From assembly GCA_030374765.1 (NCBI GenBank), contig JARGXX010000092.1:992001-1056000 (forward strand): DNA of 64,000 nucleotides, in the 5' to 3' direction. This DNA is from Agarophyton chilense. Taxonomy: Eukaryota > Rhodophyta > Florideophyceae > Gracilariales > Gracilariaceae. Below, piece by piece: positions 1 through 11,346 of the stretch. The notes under the pieces were generated by a model. That model was given only the letters and a program-made list of their open reading frames with translations. It did no database searches and was not told where the DNA came from. The position numbers and the translations under genes were made by a program. Position 1 is the stretch's first letter. Each line of letters opens with the position of its first letter.

Positions 1-978
1 ACCTGCACCCACTTTCTTCGAATGAGACGAAATTTTGTCCATTATGCTTGGCTGTAGGTGGTTTTCAGTGTTATTTGGATTCATGAAGCAGCGATTCTGA
101 GTGTGTGCATCACAGTCACAAAAGGTGCAATGCTGACCATTGCTATTGCGGGAACGATCCGACGAAATGGACTTGAGAGTCAGAGTAAGTGCACGAGCGG
201 TAGAATCAAGGTCAGATTGGTCATCCCACTCATCGCCACGATTTCCTGAGACTGACTTGTTGCGTTTGGTGGTGTCAAAATGTCGACCGCCTTTGTTCTT
301 GCCCCTCTTCTTTCGACGAGAGCTTCGCTCTTGTGGTTCCGTTGTCACCTGCTTTGCATTATACTCATCGATGAGCGCAGTAGTAACATAGTCCTATGTG
401 AGCTCAGCGATGTCCTTGGTGCGAAGAGCCGCAGCCGGGGTCTCCAAAGCGCAGTTGGGATCTACAGAAGCGAGCAACATCGGCGCCTTATGATATTTCG
501 GTATAGCCGCATCTTTTCCCATACGCTCCAATTGAGAAAACAGAGCTGTGTACTGGTCCACATGACTAGCCATATTCTGACCATTTTAAGCCATGCGAAA
601 CTGGTGTGTTTCAACGGCGATCCTAGAAACGGTACGATAAGACGCATACTGTGCATTTAACAAAGCCAGCATGCGCTGCGGATTGTCATCGACTTCCATA
701 ACCACGCGTAGTGGAGCATCGACAAGAGCACAAATGATGATTCCACAAGCCTTTTGGCGCTTGGCTATGAGGCGATCGGTGTCATTACTAGTGTCCGATG
801 TCGCTTTAGTAGTTGCTGAATATCCAAAATCGGATTCCACGACATTCCAAACACCTTTAACATGGCATGCAGCACGAAGGCAGTGGCGCCACAGGGCATT
901 ATCATCTCCCTGCCTTCCATGAAAACGACGGATTTTCATCCCGGTATTACTTTCAGATTCCATGTCCGTGTCCGACAT
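1..978 (-). pseudogene. Copia-1 gag fragment (copy 1)
   Basis: Decayed capsid/nucleocapsid gene of a Ty1/copia retrotransposon, cut by the window edge. The N-terminal 130 residues (586-978) are open and begin MSDTDMES. They align with the better preserved gag copies at 58122-59402 and 36340-37290, including the CGIIICAL and PLRVVM stretches. Downstream the frame is shifted, but a zinc knuckle is still readable around 120-160 on the minus strand (C-TF-C-DCDA-H-TQNR-C, with the usual glycine changed). Gag would package element RNA into virus-like particles. The coding register is broken, so no function is expected. Confidence 0.85.
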
Positions 979-1744
979 ATTTCAATCTGTTATCCACGAA
1001 GCAGATATAACGGAACCAAACAAAATTGATAAGTAGAGGGAAGCAGAGTGAGGGACTCAATGCTTTGGGAAGTTTAGGAAAGGTCCACGACCAGTGATGA
1101 ATTCGTGGTCGAGCTTGCCCGAACGGAGTATCCCAATTCCAACGTTCGACAGCGAGGACGACAGCGGAGACTTTTGACGTAGCCTGCAACGCTCACCGAG
1201 ACGCGTCTCGTAGGCGATCACAAGCGGAGCTCGGGTGTTACCACGTTTGGAGTATACTCACGGACAGTGGGAAAAGGCGTACCGGGAACAGACAACCTAT
1301 TCGACTTCTGGTTGAAACTTCTTAATTGAACCTACAAAGACTTGCTCGAGGTACGCGGGCGCACTGGCGGGAGAAACTACCTTCGGTACCCTGAAGAATA
1401 ATCCCCTGGACCCTGGTTACTCTCTCCAGATGAGGTACGATTTGATTACCTACCGAACTCTGCGCACTTCAGAGTCCGACGCTGTTAGTCCTACGAGGCG
1501 TCCCAAGAAGGGGTGTCGTCAAGATACAAGTCCTCCAGTTGATCAAAGCTATCTTCGTGCGGGAAAGTAACGCGGTCGTGCGGTGTAGTACGGTTGCTCC
1601 TACACTTCCAAGCCAACGTCATCGACCTCCGTACTCCTTGGACGTATTCGCACCTTCTCTCCAACTGCATAGCCCGTGCTCATTCAACGCTTTCGTCCAA
1701 TCAGATCGCTCCACTTGGGCCGAAGCCCCAAGACACCACATAAA
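979..1744 (-). repeat. Copia-1 untranslated leader and LTR-1 remnant
   Basis: Positions 979-1648 match the leader upstream of gag in the Copia-1 copies at 59403-60296 and 35441-36339 (shared blocks include the gagacgcgtctcg segment and the acttcagagtcc segment). Positions 1649-1744 match the middle of LTR-1 as seen at 60670-60770. Most of the LTR and the primer site are missing, so this is a truncated 5' end. The fragment stops exactly where LTR-2b begins. Confidence 0.75.
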
Positions 1745-2290
1745 TGTTGGATTTCGGATGAGTGATAAGAGCTGTCACTGTAATGGGGGGAAAGGTAGTA
1801 AGAGTCTGCCGTATACACATGTCCATTTTCATTAGTTGTAGCCCTGGGCAAAGTGTCCACGCTGTTCAGATCTTATGTTGTACGCAAATTACAAGCTGTA
1901 TGGAATGTTCTGGAAGAAGAGATACGCTGTCTTGTGTATTACTGAAGGCATGCAGTGCTTTTTTGGAACAGGATCGTGCATGGAGGCGGATTACACTTAT
2001 TATGTGCTGGCACATTGAACTTGGGCACACGTCAGTGTAATGGTGTATTTTGCACTGTTGTACCTTGCTGGAGGATGTTGACGTGAATTTGGGTTAGGGT
2101 TTAATGTCATGTTTGAATATGATTGGTAGTTTTGAATGTCCCCGGATTGTAGTCTAGATTTTACGTGAGCTGGAGGTTAGATGGCTGTTTGAGTAGTATA
2201 TAAGTCGAAGATCGACAACCTCCAAGTAAATTCGAGCCAGAGCTGGCGAACTTCCCTTTCAACCATCAAGCTTCCCATCTATCTCCATCA
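1745..2290 (+). repeat. LTR-2b copy, apparently full length
   Basis: Begins TGTTGGAT and ends ..CCATCA. It matches the LTR at 49497-50034 over its length, including the gtttgaatatgattggtag block and the agtatataagt promoter-like block near 2200. About 546 bp. Its left flank is Copia-1 LTR and its right flank is Copia-1 integrase, so it is not a simple solo LTR in one target. Confidence 0.75.
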
Positions 2291-2883
2291 CCAATGGTAC
2301 ATTCCCCTCCGGCTATGGCATTATTGGCTCGACACACGGACATTAAGATTTGCCACCGATGGATTGTGCATATGAACGTGCAAGACCTACAGTTGGTGCA
2401 CAATTATGCACATGGTGTCCCACAACTGTCTGCAATGGAGAAGGTATGAAGGGCCTGTCGTCTTGGCAAGGCTTACAAGCTACCATTTCCGGGTCACTTC
2501 CAAAATGCCGCCGCTGTCGGTGACATAGCGCATTCGGATATTCTTGTATCTTTGGTGACCTCCTTCCCAGACAGGTTCCGGTATGCAAGTACGATCTTGG
2601 ATGACCATTGACGCTATGTGTTTCTCGGTTTGATGATGTATCGCAGTGCGCTGATCAATGTGTTTATCGGTGTGGCAGCCAAGTTGAAACGCTATGGAGG
2701 AGCAGAAACTCGTGGTTTTCAATCCGATGGTGCAGCGAAATTTGTTGAACTACAGCAAAAACTGGGCGGAGAGCATGGGAAAACTTCGTTCTCAGCTCCA
2801 TATAATCTAGAACACAACGCCAATGCGGAGCGCATCAAACGAACCATGGTGGAAGCTGCTCAGTCGCTACTCATCCAGGCCAA
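2291..2883 (+). pseudogene. Copia-1 integrase fragment
   Basis: Plus-strand remnant of the GAG-pre-integrase and integrase core of Copia-1. In-frame stops interrupt it (for example after SAMEKV and after LDDH). Recognisable blocks match the copy at 57362-58045: MNVQDLQLVHNYA, CRLGKAYKLPFPGHF, MMYRSALINVFIGVAAKLK and the catalytic-glutamate segment NAERIKRTMVEAAQSLL. Integrase inserts element cDNA into the genome. This piece lacks both ends and ends abruptly inside an inverted truncated LTR-2b. Confidence 0.85.
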
Positions 2884-3221
2884 TTCACGTCAACCTACTA
2901 CAGCAAGGTACAACAATGCAAAATACACCATTACACTGACGTGTGCACAACTTCAACGTGCCAGGGCATATTAAGTGTTATCCGCCCCCGTGCACGATCC
3001 TATTCCAAGAAAGCACTGCATGCCTTCTGTAATACACAAGAAAACATTTCTGTTCTTCCAGAACATTCCATGCATACTATGTGTTTAACATAAAATCTCG
3101 ACAGCGTGGACACTTTGCACAGTAGAACAACGTATGCAGGTGGACACGTGTATACAGCAGACTCTGAATACCTTTCCACCAATTCCAGTGAAAGCACTAA
3201 TCACTCCTCCGATATCCAACA
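2884..3221 (-). repeat. Truncated LTR-2b, 3' LTR of the Copia-2 fragment
   Basis: Read on the minus strand it begins TGTTGGATATCGG at 3221 and matches the first 340 bases of LTR-2b (49497 onward). It stops short of the LTR promoter half. It lies about 20 bases beyond the stop of the RT-RNase H frame at 3242, with the purine-rich string acagagatggtg directly upstream. That is the expected position of a polypurine tract and 3' LTR, and it ties LTR-2b to Copia-2. Confidence 0.75.
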
Positions 3222-3241
3222 CACCATCTCTGTCACTGACT

Positions 3242-4552
3242 TCAAGCATTTATAAATACCAACCCAATTTCACCGCGAAACTTCTGAAGCTTCACACGAC
3301 CGAGTGGCTTTGTCAACATATCGGCAACCATGTCACCTGTGGGGCCATACTGCAACTGCACAGCCTTTTCCCGCAATTCATCTCTGTTGAAGTGAAAGCG
3401 AATATCGATGTGATTAGTACGCTTATTCACGATACCGTTTTGGGAAAGGTCGATGCAGCCTTGGTTGTCCACATACACAGTCGTGAGTTCAACCGTTACC
3501 TTTACCGATTTGTCCACATTTAAACCACTTGCGTTCCCGATACCACTCCACAGACGTCTCAACCATAACGCCTCCTCTGTCCTAGAACGTAGACTCACAT
3601 ACTCAGCCTCAGCGCTAGACAGCGGAACCAATTCTTGTTGTCGAGAGCTCCAAGGCACTGGCGCACCACACATCATGAACAAATATTAACTGGTTGACTT
3701 TCGCGTAGAAGTGTCACCTGCCCAGTACGAGTCCACATACCCATGCAGCTGAATACCTGCAGCAGAGCCATAATTGAGTCCAAATGAAGACGTGCCATTG
3801 AGGTAGGGCAGAACACGATTGATAGCCTTTCAATGAATCTCTCCAGGTTTCTCGACGTACTTTGCTAATTTTGACACTGCATACGATATGTCCGGCCGAG
3901 TTCCAACAAAAAGATGCATCAGACAACCGATCGCCTGGCGGTACGGGACTTCCGCCACAAGCTCGGTATGCTGAGTAATGTCAACAGCGGAAGCCATGGG
4001 AGTTTCTACTGGCTTAGATTCTAATATACCAAACCGTTGCAAGACCTTGCGCGTGTAAGAAAACTGTGAAAGATAAAACAGTCTTTTGGATCGATCACGG
4101 GAAATCTCAAACCCGAGTACAATGAGAACTTTATTGATGTCTTTCATGCAAAAACGGTTTGATAGTTCATCCTTAACACGATTCACTGTCTTCATACTCG
4201 GACTGGCAAGAAGCAAGTCGTCCACGAAAAGAGCAATGATCACTATCCCTCCAAGTATCTCTCCGGTGTACACACACTCATCAGCGTCGTTGGGCTTCAG
4301 ATTCATCTCAATATAAAGGAACGAAAACATTTTGGTGTGCCATTGCTATGGTTCTTGTGGCAAACCGTAGATAGCTTTCTTCAATCGACACAAAAGGTTC
4401 ACACTTCCAGCCTCGATGAATCCTTCTGGTTGCTCCATGTACACAGTCTCTTCGAGGTCTTGCACAAATACCCACCTGGAAGATATCACGTTGCTATCTG
4501 CAGGCCTTGGCACCGAGTCCCATGTATCATGTTCCATGAGCGCGTAGTATCC
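3242..4552 (-). pseudogene. Copia-2 reverse transcriptase-RNase H fragment
   Basis: The C-terminal part of a copia pol. RT blocks include NVISSRWVF, LEETVYMEQPEGFIE, LCRLKKAIYGLPQ and the catalytic FVDDLLLAS. RNase H blocks include SSAEAEYVSL, DNQGCIDLSQN and a C-terminal ADMLTKPL. The frame is broken in at least two places (stops near 3838 and 4345). A stretch of RT is missing between SSRWVF and VQDLEE, where about 80 residues are normally found. The upstream end abuts the Gypsy-1 LTR at 4553. Copy a source for RT-RNase H of the same family is absent elsewhere in the window. Confidence 0.9.
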
Positions 4553-5258
4553 GCTCTAACGGAGAGAGCAGACACCTACGACAGCGTTCGGACTGCCGAT
4601 GGGTCGCTTGCGCCGAAGGAAAAGGGGTGGTAGAGCTACAACACCAGCAAGCTGGAAGTAGGGTGTAAGGCCACTACTCGCCAGCGAGGGTGAACAGTTC
4701 AACTGTAAAACGTTGATGGAACGTAGGTACGAGACGGCTCGTGAAGTGGTTGTGGGCTGACTATCTATTATAGCTCGTCCGAATCTCCGGTTAAGGAATC
4801 CTAAGCGAGGAACAGAATAGTCATGATTCCCATGTTGTCTCCTTTACTTGGAGTCGGCGCTCACTTCTGGTACACTATATACTGTGTACCAGGGTGAGTG
4901 CCCAAATAAATATATAAATAATACCCAGTGATCAGCCACTTAGCCAAACTACTGTGTGGGTATGGTCCCTAATGGACGTCTAGCTACAAAGGGTAGTAAA
5001 GCCCTCCAGGTGGATCGCCACTACATGCGCCGTTGCCGATATGGAATTCCCCTAGGAAGGGTCGCAACTATGCGCGCGCCGTGGTAAGCCACTCGACCCA
5101 CGACGCCACGTGTTCCACTAAGATATTCTCCCTCTAGGCATCCTATGCAAGATGCCGCTTCATATCACAATGCTGATCATAACACTCACTTATGAGTTCC
5201 AACCGCGACTTCGCGAAAAACCAGCCTATCGGATTCCCCGACATAGTAGAATACTACA
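4553..5258 (-). repeat. Gypsy-1 copy 1, 3' LTR
   Basis: About 706 bp, aligned end to end with the 5' LTR at 14554-15269. On the minus strand it starts TGTAGTATTC at 5258 and ends at about 4553, where the terminal base is mutated (tacgcg instead of tactaca). It contains the TATA-centred palindrome at 4860-4898. Confidence 0.9.
4860..4898. promoter_or_regulatory. Palindrome around a TATA-like core in the Gypsy-1 LTR
   Basis: Inverted repeat of arms CTCACTTCTGGTACAC and GTGTACCAGGGTGAG around TATATACT. The inner nine bases of each arm are perfectly complementary and one base is bulged further out. The same structure is at 14871-14909 and, slightly mutated, at 52406-52444. Confidence 0.6.
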
Positions 5259-5426
5259 CACGCCCCTCGTTAAGCGCCAACCATTGGGGACGCAAGAAGC
5301 GTTTATACGCATTCGGACCGGTGTTCCGGGTACTCATCATCATCACGAATTCCTCGCCACCCGACCAACTCTTACAGTTCTCAACAGCATTTTGTTCCTC
5401 ACCGCTCTTCAGCTCGATCTCTCGCG

Positions 5427-7109
5427 ATGGATCCGAACGCCGGGTCCAACCCTTTCCAGCCCTCCTCTGAGGATGTGCCTTCTGGGGCTCCGTCCAACAC
5501 TGCTGGTTGTGCGTCGCAGCCTACTGCTCAACTCGGTCCATACCGTTCGTTCCCCACACCGTACACCGGATTCCGGTCGGTACCGTTACCTCAGCCAACC
5601 GTAACTCCGATGCCGAACGCGGCTTACGTCGCCTCTGCGGGTGTGATTAGAGCTCCTTCTCATCGTGCTCAGCGGAGCTACCCGCACCCTGCGGATTTCT
5701 ACGGACGAGATCCTCTCGACAACGTTGAACGTTACGCGCAAGCGCCCTGGTTTGATCCAGTTGCTATCCGCGATGACGCGTTGATACAACAGTATGTACA
5801 CGGTGGGTACTTCCCTAACGGTATTCCGGAACACGCGATTTATAGCGACGACTGAGCGAGCCATATTGCTTTGCCAGACAACGCGATTGCGCGATATTCA
5901 ACGGAAACCTTGTCCGAAGCCTTTACGCGGTTCACCAAGCTGATTTACCAGCGTCTTCACCGATTCATCAGTATGGTTCTTCTCCGGCAGGACTGGGAAC
6001 TAGATACCTGGAAAGCCCGTACCAACGGTGAGTGTTACTCGTATATCAAGACACTCGTTGAAGTCGATGTTAGCGGTTGGCGCGGTGTGCGCGGTGTGCG
6101 TGATGCAGCTCTCTGCTTTCAGCAACCTCTTCTCCGTGCGGAGTCCCGCTTCCTTCGAAAGCGTGACATTCCCTATTGGGATTATCCCCATTGAGAACGC
6201 CGTACTAGATCACGTTTGGGCTATTTGGAGCCGTATTAAATGATCGAGATTGACCGCATCCGGCGGAACGCGCGCTTCGGGCGCTTCATCGGTATTCCAG
6301 AGCATTGGGCGGCGATCGAGAGTCCTCGTGGTTGCCCTGTGGAGCTCCCACCGGCGATCTCCTACATCGGGTCCACGTTGGTTAACGACCCGTTGTCGGG
6401 ATATTGGACGGTGGTTTATACCGATTTTATCGCCAAGATGGCCGTCTTCCTCCTGCGGCATGCTTATGATACCTTTAGAGTTTGGTAAATGTCGCCCACA
6501 GCGCGAAAGTATGCGATAGAACTCGATCTTTCCCTTGTCCTGGGATCCCGTGCGAACCATGCCGCCTTCCTCTATCTTGTGGATTTGATCGACAGTGTCG
6601 ATTGGTTTGGAGTGCCAGCAGATCAATCCGCTCGCGGAACCCGTGCAAGACACCGCGACCATTCTCCTGGACGAACAGCAAGTCCTGGAGATTTCGTTTG
6701 GTACGACCCCCGGATGCCCCAGTTGATCACCTCCGTGCAGGCTCGCTTTCTTCGGGAGAACCCGCGTGACATGCCACCGAACCAGCTTACTGGATAAGTG
6801 TACGATGCTACTCCATCCGAGAACGGAGAGGAACCGTATGAGGAAGCGCCGAGAGCTGAGACTGAACTCGGTTACGAGGACGAGCCAGAGCTGGCAGGCG
6901 TAGTGACTTCCGTCGATCAATCCGCGGCGGCGGGAGTTGCTCAAGAGTATTTTCATGGGTTTACCCAACAACCGAGTGCAGTGCCGGTCGAAGATCCAGG
7001 CTTGGATCCGCTGAGGCAGTTCCTCTTAGATGCGGGCTTTCCCGTGGACCAAGTTGAGGGTGATCGCGCACAGCTTCTTGCGAACCTGCGTGCTCGCACG
7101 TCTCTTTGA
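5427..7109 (+). pseudogene. Antisense ORF (aORF) of Gypsy-1, unknown protein
   Basis: A single reading frame of 560 codons on the strand opposite to gag-pol, lying between pol and the 3' LTR. It starts at ATG 5427 (MDPNAGSNPF) and ends at TGA 7107. In this copy it is broken only by point nonsense changes, at 5853 (TGA), 6192 (TGA), 6237 (TAA), 6486 (TAA) and 6795 (TAA), with no frameshift. Residues 1-140 are proline/serine/tyrosine-rich, 150-455 are rich in aromatic residues and look globular, and 455-560 are acidic. The second Gypsy-1 copy has the matching frame (63650 to the window end, minus), with tyrosine where 6795 is a stop and the same terminal stop. I do not recognise the protein. 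Accessory antisense ORFs are known in some plant gypsy elements; relation to those is not shown here. Confidence 0.75.
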
Positions 7110-7205
7110 TGATCCTAGAAAAGACTCCTAGGCAACACCCTTGCAGTGGTATCTTGGTGACTTCGTGTCTTCACGTTCCCTTCTTATTTTCTAGTCTTCA
7201 TCTCT

Positions 7206-7341
7206 TCTCGCTTCTCGAGTTCTTCAATCCTTCTTCTCGCTTCTCGAGTTTGTCATAGGTGATAATCAGTAAACGTCCTTTGCTTGCGTGTCTTCACGTT
7301 TCCTCTTCATGATTTCTTGTTTTCTTCTCGCCTTTCGAGTT
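7206..7341 (-). repeat. Mini-hairpin repeats between pol and aORF, Gypsy-1 copy 1
   Basis: Three copies of an 18-base unit, read on the minus strand as AACTCGARRRGCGAGAAG, at 7206-7223, 7235-7252 and 7324-7341. Each unit can pair CTCG with CGAG around a 5-base purine loop. The second Gypsy-1 copy has four at the same place (63373-63538). They sit exactly between the convergent 3' ends of pol and aORF. Confidence 0.8.
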
Positions 7342-7364
7342 TTTACTACCTTTGTAGCCCATAA

Positions 7365-10300
7365 TTAGAAATGGGATGTGCCCATGAGCCCGACTATCGA
7401 AAAGTCGATCTCCCTGGGAAGAGGTAATCGCATGCTTCGATGATTCCGCACGAGCTGCGAACGGGAGATATGAGCTATAGGTTCCCACGTATCCGCTTCC
7501 GGAGGAAAACCGTACCAACGGACTCGATACAGTAATTCTCTAGTATCTTCATGCTCGCCATGTTCACATATGCGATCCATAACATATTCCTGGGCGTTTA
7601 CCAATGCTTTCGCTGTTGGCGCGAGACTCCTGTTAACAGGTTTGAAATGCCTTAGGGCTGACCCGAGCGTCACTGTGTTAGCAGTCTCAGCGTCGCTAAG
7701 CGTTCGCTCGTCGACTAACTGTCGTTCTGCCCGCAAGGGCAGTGTACTCATTCGTTGAGAACCTTTCTCAGATAAAAAGCTATCCTGTTTTCCAGGTTCC
7801 ATAGAAGCGTACTTCTTGCTACTTCTCAATTCCATTCGTGGATGAACTTCCTTCGTTTTATCCGATTCTGACCGCTGTTCGGGGAACGATGGTGCTTGCA
7901 CCACGAAAGGAGGCGATACCTTTTCTTCTTCCTGCCCAAGAGGGATGGGAGCCGATATCGGCGGAACAGCGAGTGGCGCTTCACCTGACGGTTTGGCCTG
8001 AAGCGGCAACGGCGCGTTTTCGCGTGCACTCGTTTCCAAGTCCTTGGGGCCAAAGTCCGAAATATCTTTCGTGCTTTGAAGTTTCATTTCTGTACTTACG
8101 GGTGTGCGCGTGCCACGGGGCATATCCCGATACTTCGGAAGCTGTCCGTGATTGGCGTACGCAATCGCCGGCGGTGGGAGATCAAGAGCTTTCTCCTCCG
8201 CTAGAGCCATTGGTGGCGGTTCAGTCTCCCCAGAGTCACTTGGGCTTTTGCCTTGACGTTCCGTCGCACTTGCCTCCTTAGCTCCACCAGATACCTGGAC
8301 TTCCACTTGCGGGTCAGGCGCGACTTCAACGCGATCGCGGGATACACGTTCAACGCCCTTACCTTTCTTTATGACCACTGTGTCTTCATTAAGTTCCACC
8401 ACTTTGAAGGGTCCAGCCGCTATCGGCAACAACTTATGACGAGATTCTTCCTGTTTGTCAGGTCTTTCGACTCGCACGAAGACGTGGCCTCCTACTCGGA
8501 TTGCCGGATTTCCTCTTCGCCTTCTGGCGTCATAGTTTCGCTTATAGCGAGCTTGCGTCTTTGATAACTTAGCGGCTTCTTCCGCTCTGGCCTTCAGGTC
8601 ATTCCTCCATTTCAGATGGTACTTAGCCGGGGTCGGCGCGTCCAATTCTCTCTGGTCCTCGAGCGCAACCGGTAAAGCCGGATGGTTACGTGAGAGCACG
8701 AGGTCGAACGGTGCTGTCTTTGTAGAGGTATGCCTTTGCGTATTGTACGCGTAGCACAGAGTATCTGTACACATGTCCCATTCTTTCGGGTGGTCCGCGA
8801 TGTAGTGTCGTAATGCTTCTATCAGCGTGCGGTTGAAACGCTCCACCTGACTGTTGCATTGCGAATGATAGGTCGTGGTACACACGTTTTGAATGCCCAT
8901 AATGCGGCAAACATTCTGAAAGAACTTCGCAACGAATTGATTCCCTTTATCTGATAACAGAACTTCTGGTGGTCCTTATATAAATACCCAGTGTTTGATA
9001 AACGCCTGTGCGATTACGGTTGCGGTTATCCGCTTCAGCGGCACATTCAGCCCTAGCTTCGAGAAGCGGTCGGTGATTACCAATAGGTAGCGATAACCTC
9101 GCCTTGAGCGAATCAATTCCCCTAGGATGTCGATACTGACGTATTGTAAAGGCGCTTTCGCCTGGAATAACGTCATCGGTTTCCGCTTCTTGTAAAGCTT
9201 CACGCGATTATTCGCACATGTTGTACACAACCTCACTGTAGCATGGCAGTCCATTGCCAAAGTAGGCCAGTGAAAATCTCTTCTTAGAGTCATGAACAAC
9301 TTCGTTCCTCCTGCATGACCAGACAGCCTGCTGTAGTGTGCCAGATGGAGTACTTGACTCTTCAAGACGTGTGGAATCACGATTTGATCATGCTTTTCGA
9401 CATGTCTTAACAGTCTTCCTCGTGAATCGAGTGAAAAGGGGAAATCCTCCCCCCCGTCAAGACGAGAGCGTATCGACGCACAAAACTTATCGGCGTCTTG
9501 CTCATTGAGGAGCTTAGTGCACAAGATTCGCTCGAGTTGAACTGAAGGGTCAGTGTCTGCTAATGCAAGGAACGGTTCTGCATCCGAATAATCATCAAGG
9601 GTCTCTTGTTCCTCTTCTTCAAAAGATGGTGAATGGGTCTCCATGTAGAAGCAAGGTATCTCTTCATCTATTTCGCCTTGGGTTTCGCCCAATGTTTTGA
9701 GTCGCGATAGCGCGTCAGATTGGACTTTGGCCAATCCTTTTTTATACTTCACATCGAAATCGAATTCGGAACGGCGTAAGCGCCATCGTGTGAGACGACC
9801 AGACGGGTCTGTAATGGACAGTAACCATCGTAGAGACGAATGATCCGTGTTGACGGTAAAACGTTCTCCTTGGAGATACGGTCGCAATGTGGTTAGAGCC
9901 CAAACGACTGCAAGGCATTCCTTTTTTGAAACAGAATACTTCTTCTCAGCTGCGTTCAGCGATCTTGACCAGTAACCAATGGGGTTGCGTTCATCATCAG
10001 GGTGTGTTTGAAAAAGGGTACACCCTACTTGGTACTCGCTAGAGTCGGTATCCACTGAGTATGACAGGTTGGGGATGGGCAGCGCCAAGACTGGGGCTGT
10101 AATAATCTTTGTCTTCAGCGTTTCGAACGCTTCCACATCAGCTTGTCTGAATTGTTCCAGCTGTACTGGTTGTCCTTTACGCAGCTTTGCGTTGAGCGGT
10201 GCCGCTATATGCGAGTATCGCGGCACGAATCGTCGGTAGACGTTGCACAACCAGAGGAAAGAACGCAATTGCTTCTGTGTCGACGGAGGTTGTATTTCGA

Positions 10301-10583
10301 GGAGAGCCGCTGTTTGTGCCTCTTGAATGGCAAGCTGTCCCGGCTTGATCACATGTCCTAAGTATCGGACGGTGCCAGCGAACCATTCGTATTTCTTGAA
10401 CTTCAACGTGATAACCGAGCTCTGTAGTGCTTTGAGGATCTCCTCGACATGCCGTAAATGGCTTTCCACATCCTGTAAAAGGTGATCACATCGTCCAAAT
10501 AGACTAAACAAGTCTTCCACTTGTATCTTGAGAGCAAGATGTCCAGAGTACGCTGGAAAGTAGCCGGGCATTAGATAAGCCAA
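7365..10583 (-). pseudogene. Gypsy-1 RNase H-integrase-chromodomain (copy 1)
   Basis: The C-terminal half of pol in one frame interrupted by a single TAA at 8976. Reading down: the connection (QLRSFLWLCNVYRRFVPRYSHIAAPLNAKL), RNase H (DTDSSEYQVG, KECLAVVWAL, NTDHSSLRWLL), the integrase HHCC finger (HYSRLSGHAGGTKLF then CHATVRLCTTC), the first catalytic aspartate in YVSIDILGEL, the second in SDKGNQF just after the stop, and the glutamate in QVERFNRTL. The C-terminus (about 7428-7586) is a chromodomain: YVMDRICEHG, LLYRVRWYGFPPEADTWEP. Chromodomains bind methylated histone tails and target insertion to heterochromatin in known chromoviruses. A low-complexity linker of about 240 residues separates the integrase core from the chromodomain. 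Confidence 0.92.
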
Positions 10584-11346
10584 AGGTCATCCTTTCGAAA
10601 CGGTAGAGACCGGCGTGACTCGCAAATGTGGTTCTATCTTGGTTTTCTTCCGCTACAGGCACCTGCCAATAGCCAGAGTGGGCGTCCAACGTGGTGAACA
10701 CGTTCGCTTCTCCTGAGCTGTCAATACATTCGTCCATTCGAGGCAACGGGTATGTATCGCGAACTGTAACTGCGTTCAGTTTTCGATAATCGATACAGAA
10801 TCGTAAAGAACCATCAGGTTTTGAGACCAGCACCACTGGTGAGGCCCAAGCAGATTGACCTGCTTCGATTACTCCTTCTTCCAGCATTTTGCTGACATTC
10901 TCCTCTTCGATTTGGCGAGTTTGCGGTCCCGCAATGTAGGGTGGTTGGGAGATAGGTCGTGACCCTGAGACCAAATCAATGTGGTGTTCTGTAGCGGAGA
11001 TCTCTCCTAATTTTCCACTCCACACGGATGTATACTTCTTCTTCAGCATAGATCTGATCTTCGTTCTGTAGTGTTCCGACACATGTGCTAAGTCTAGCTC
11101 ATCGACCAGGCTCTCTGGATCCTTTGCCGTTTACTATTGATCTCCAGACGGAGTTTGCAGTTCTTCGTCTGTGTCACCGACATGGGTTAATCCCAATACT
11201 TCTGCAGTAGAAATATGAGTAGGGACCACCACTGTGGGATGAAGCAGAGCTGTTGCGACAACCTGATTCTTGGGTATCTGATAATCGTTATCGGTGAAGT
11301 TACTCACTAGTATCCAAAAAAGGGCTACCAGGATCAACCTGAACAA
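10475..11346 (-). pseudogene. Gypsy-1 reverse transcriptase (copy 1)
   Basis: Reverse transcriptase copying element RNA to cDNA. Conserved blocks are SAWASPVVLVSKPDGSLRFC, YRKLNAVTVRDTYPLPR, TTLDAHSGYWQV, FGLSNA and, at about 10495-10510 after a frame change, the catalytic YLDD. There is a stop at 11134, a frameshift at about 10575 (FGLSNARLL where copy 2 reads FGLTNAPATFQ) and another at about 10480, so the domain cannot be translated through. The frame upstream of 11134 links to the protease by a further frameshift near 11320. Confidence 0.92.

Noticed and set aside
6210..6971. 253-codon minus-strand ORF opposite the aORF
   Set aside because: It lies in the sense direction of Gypsy-1 after pol, but has no counterpart frame linked to pol, and its codon pattern looks like the mirror of the aORF.
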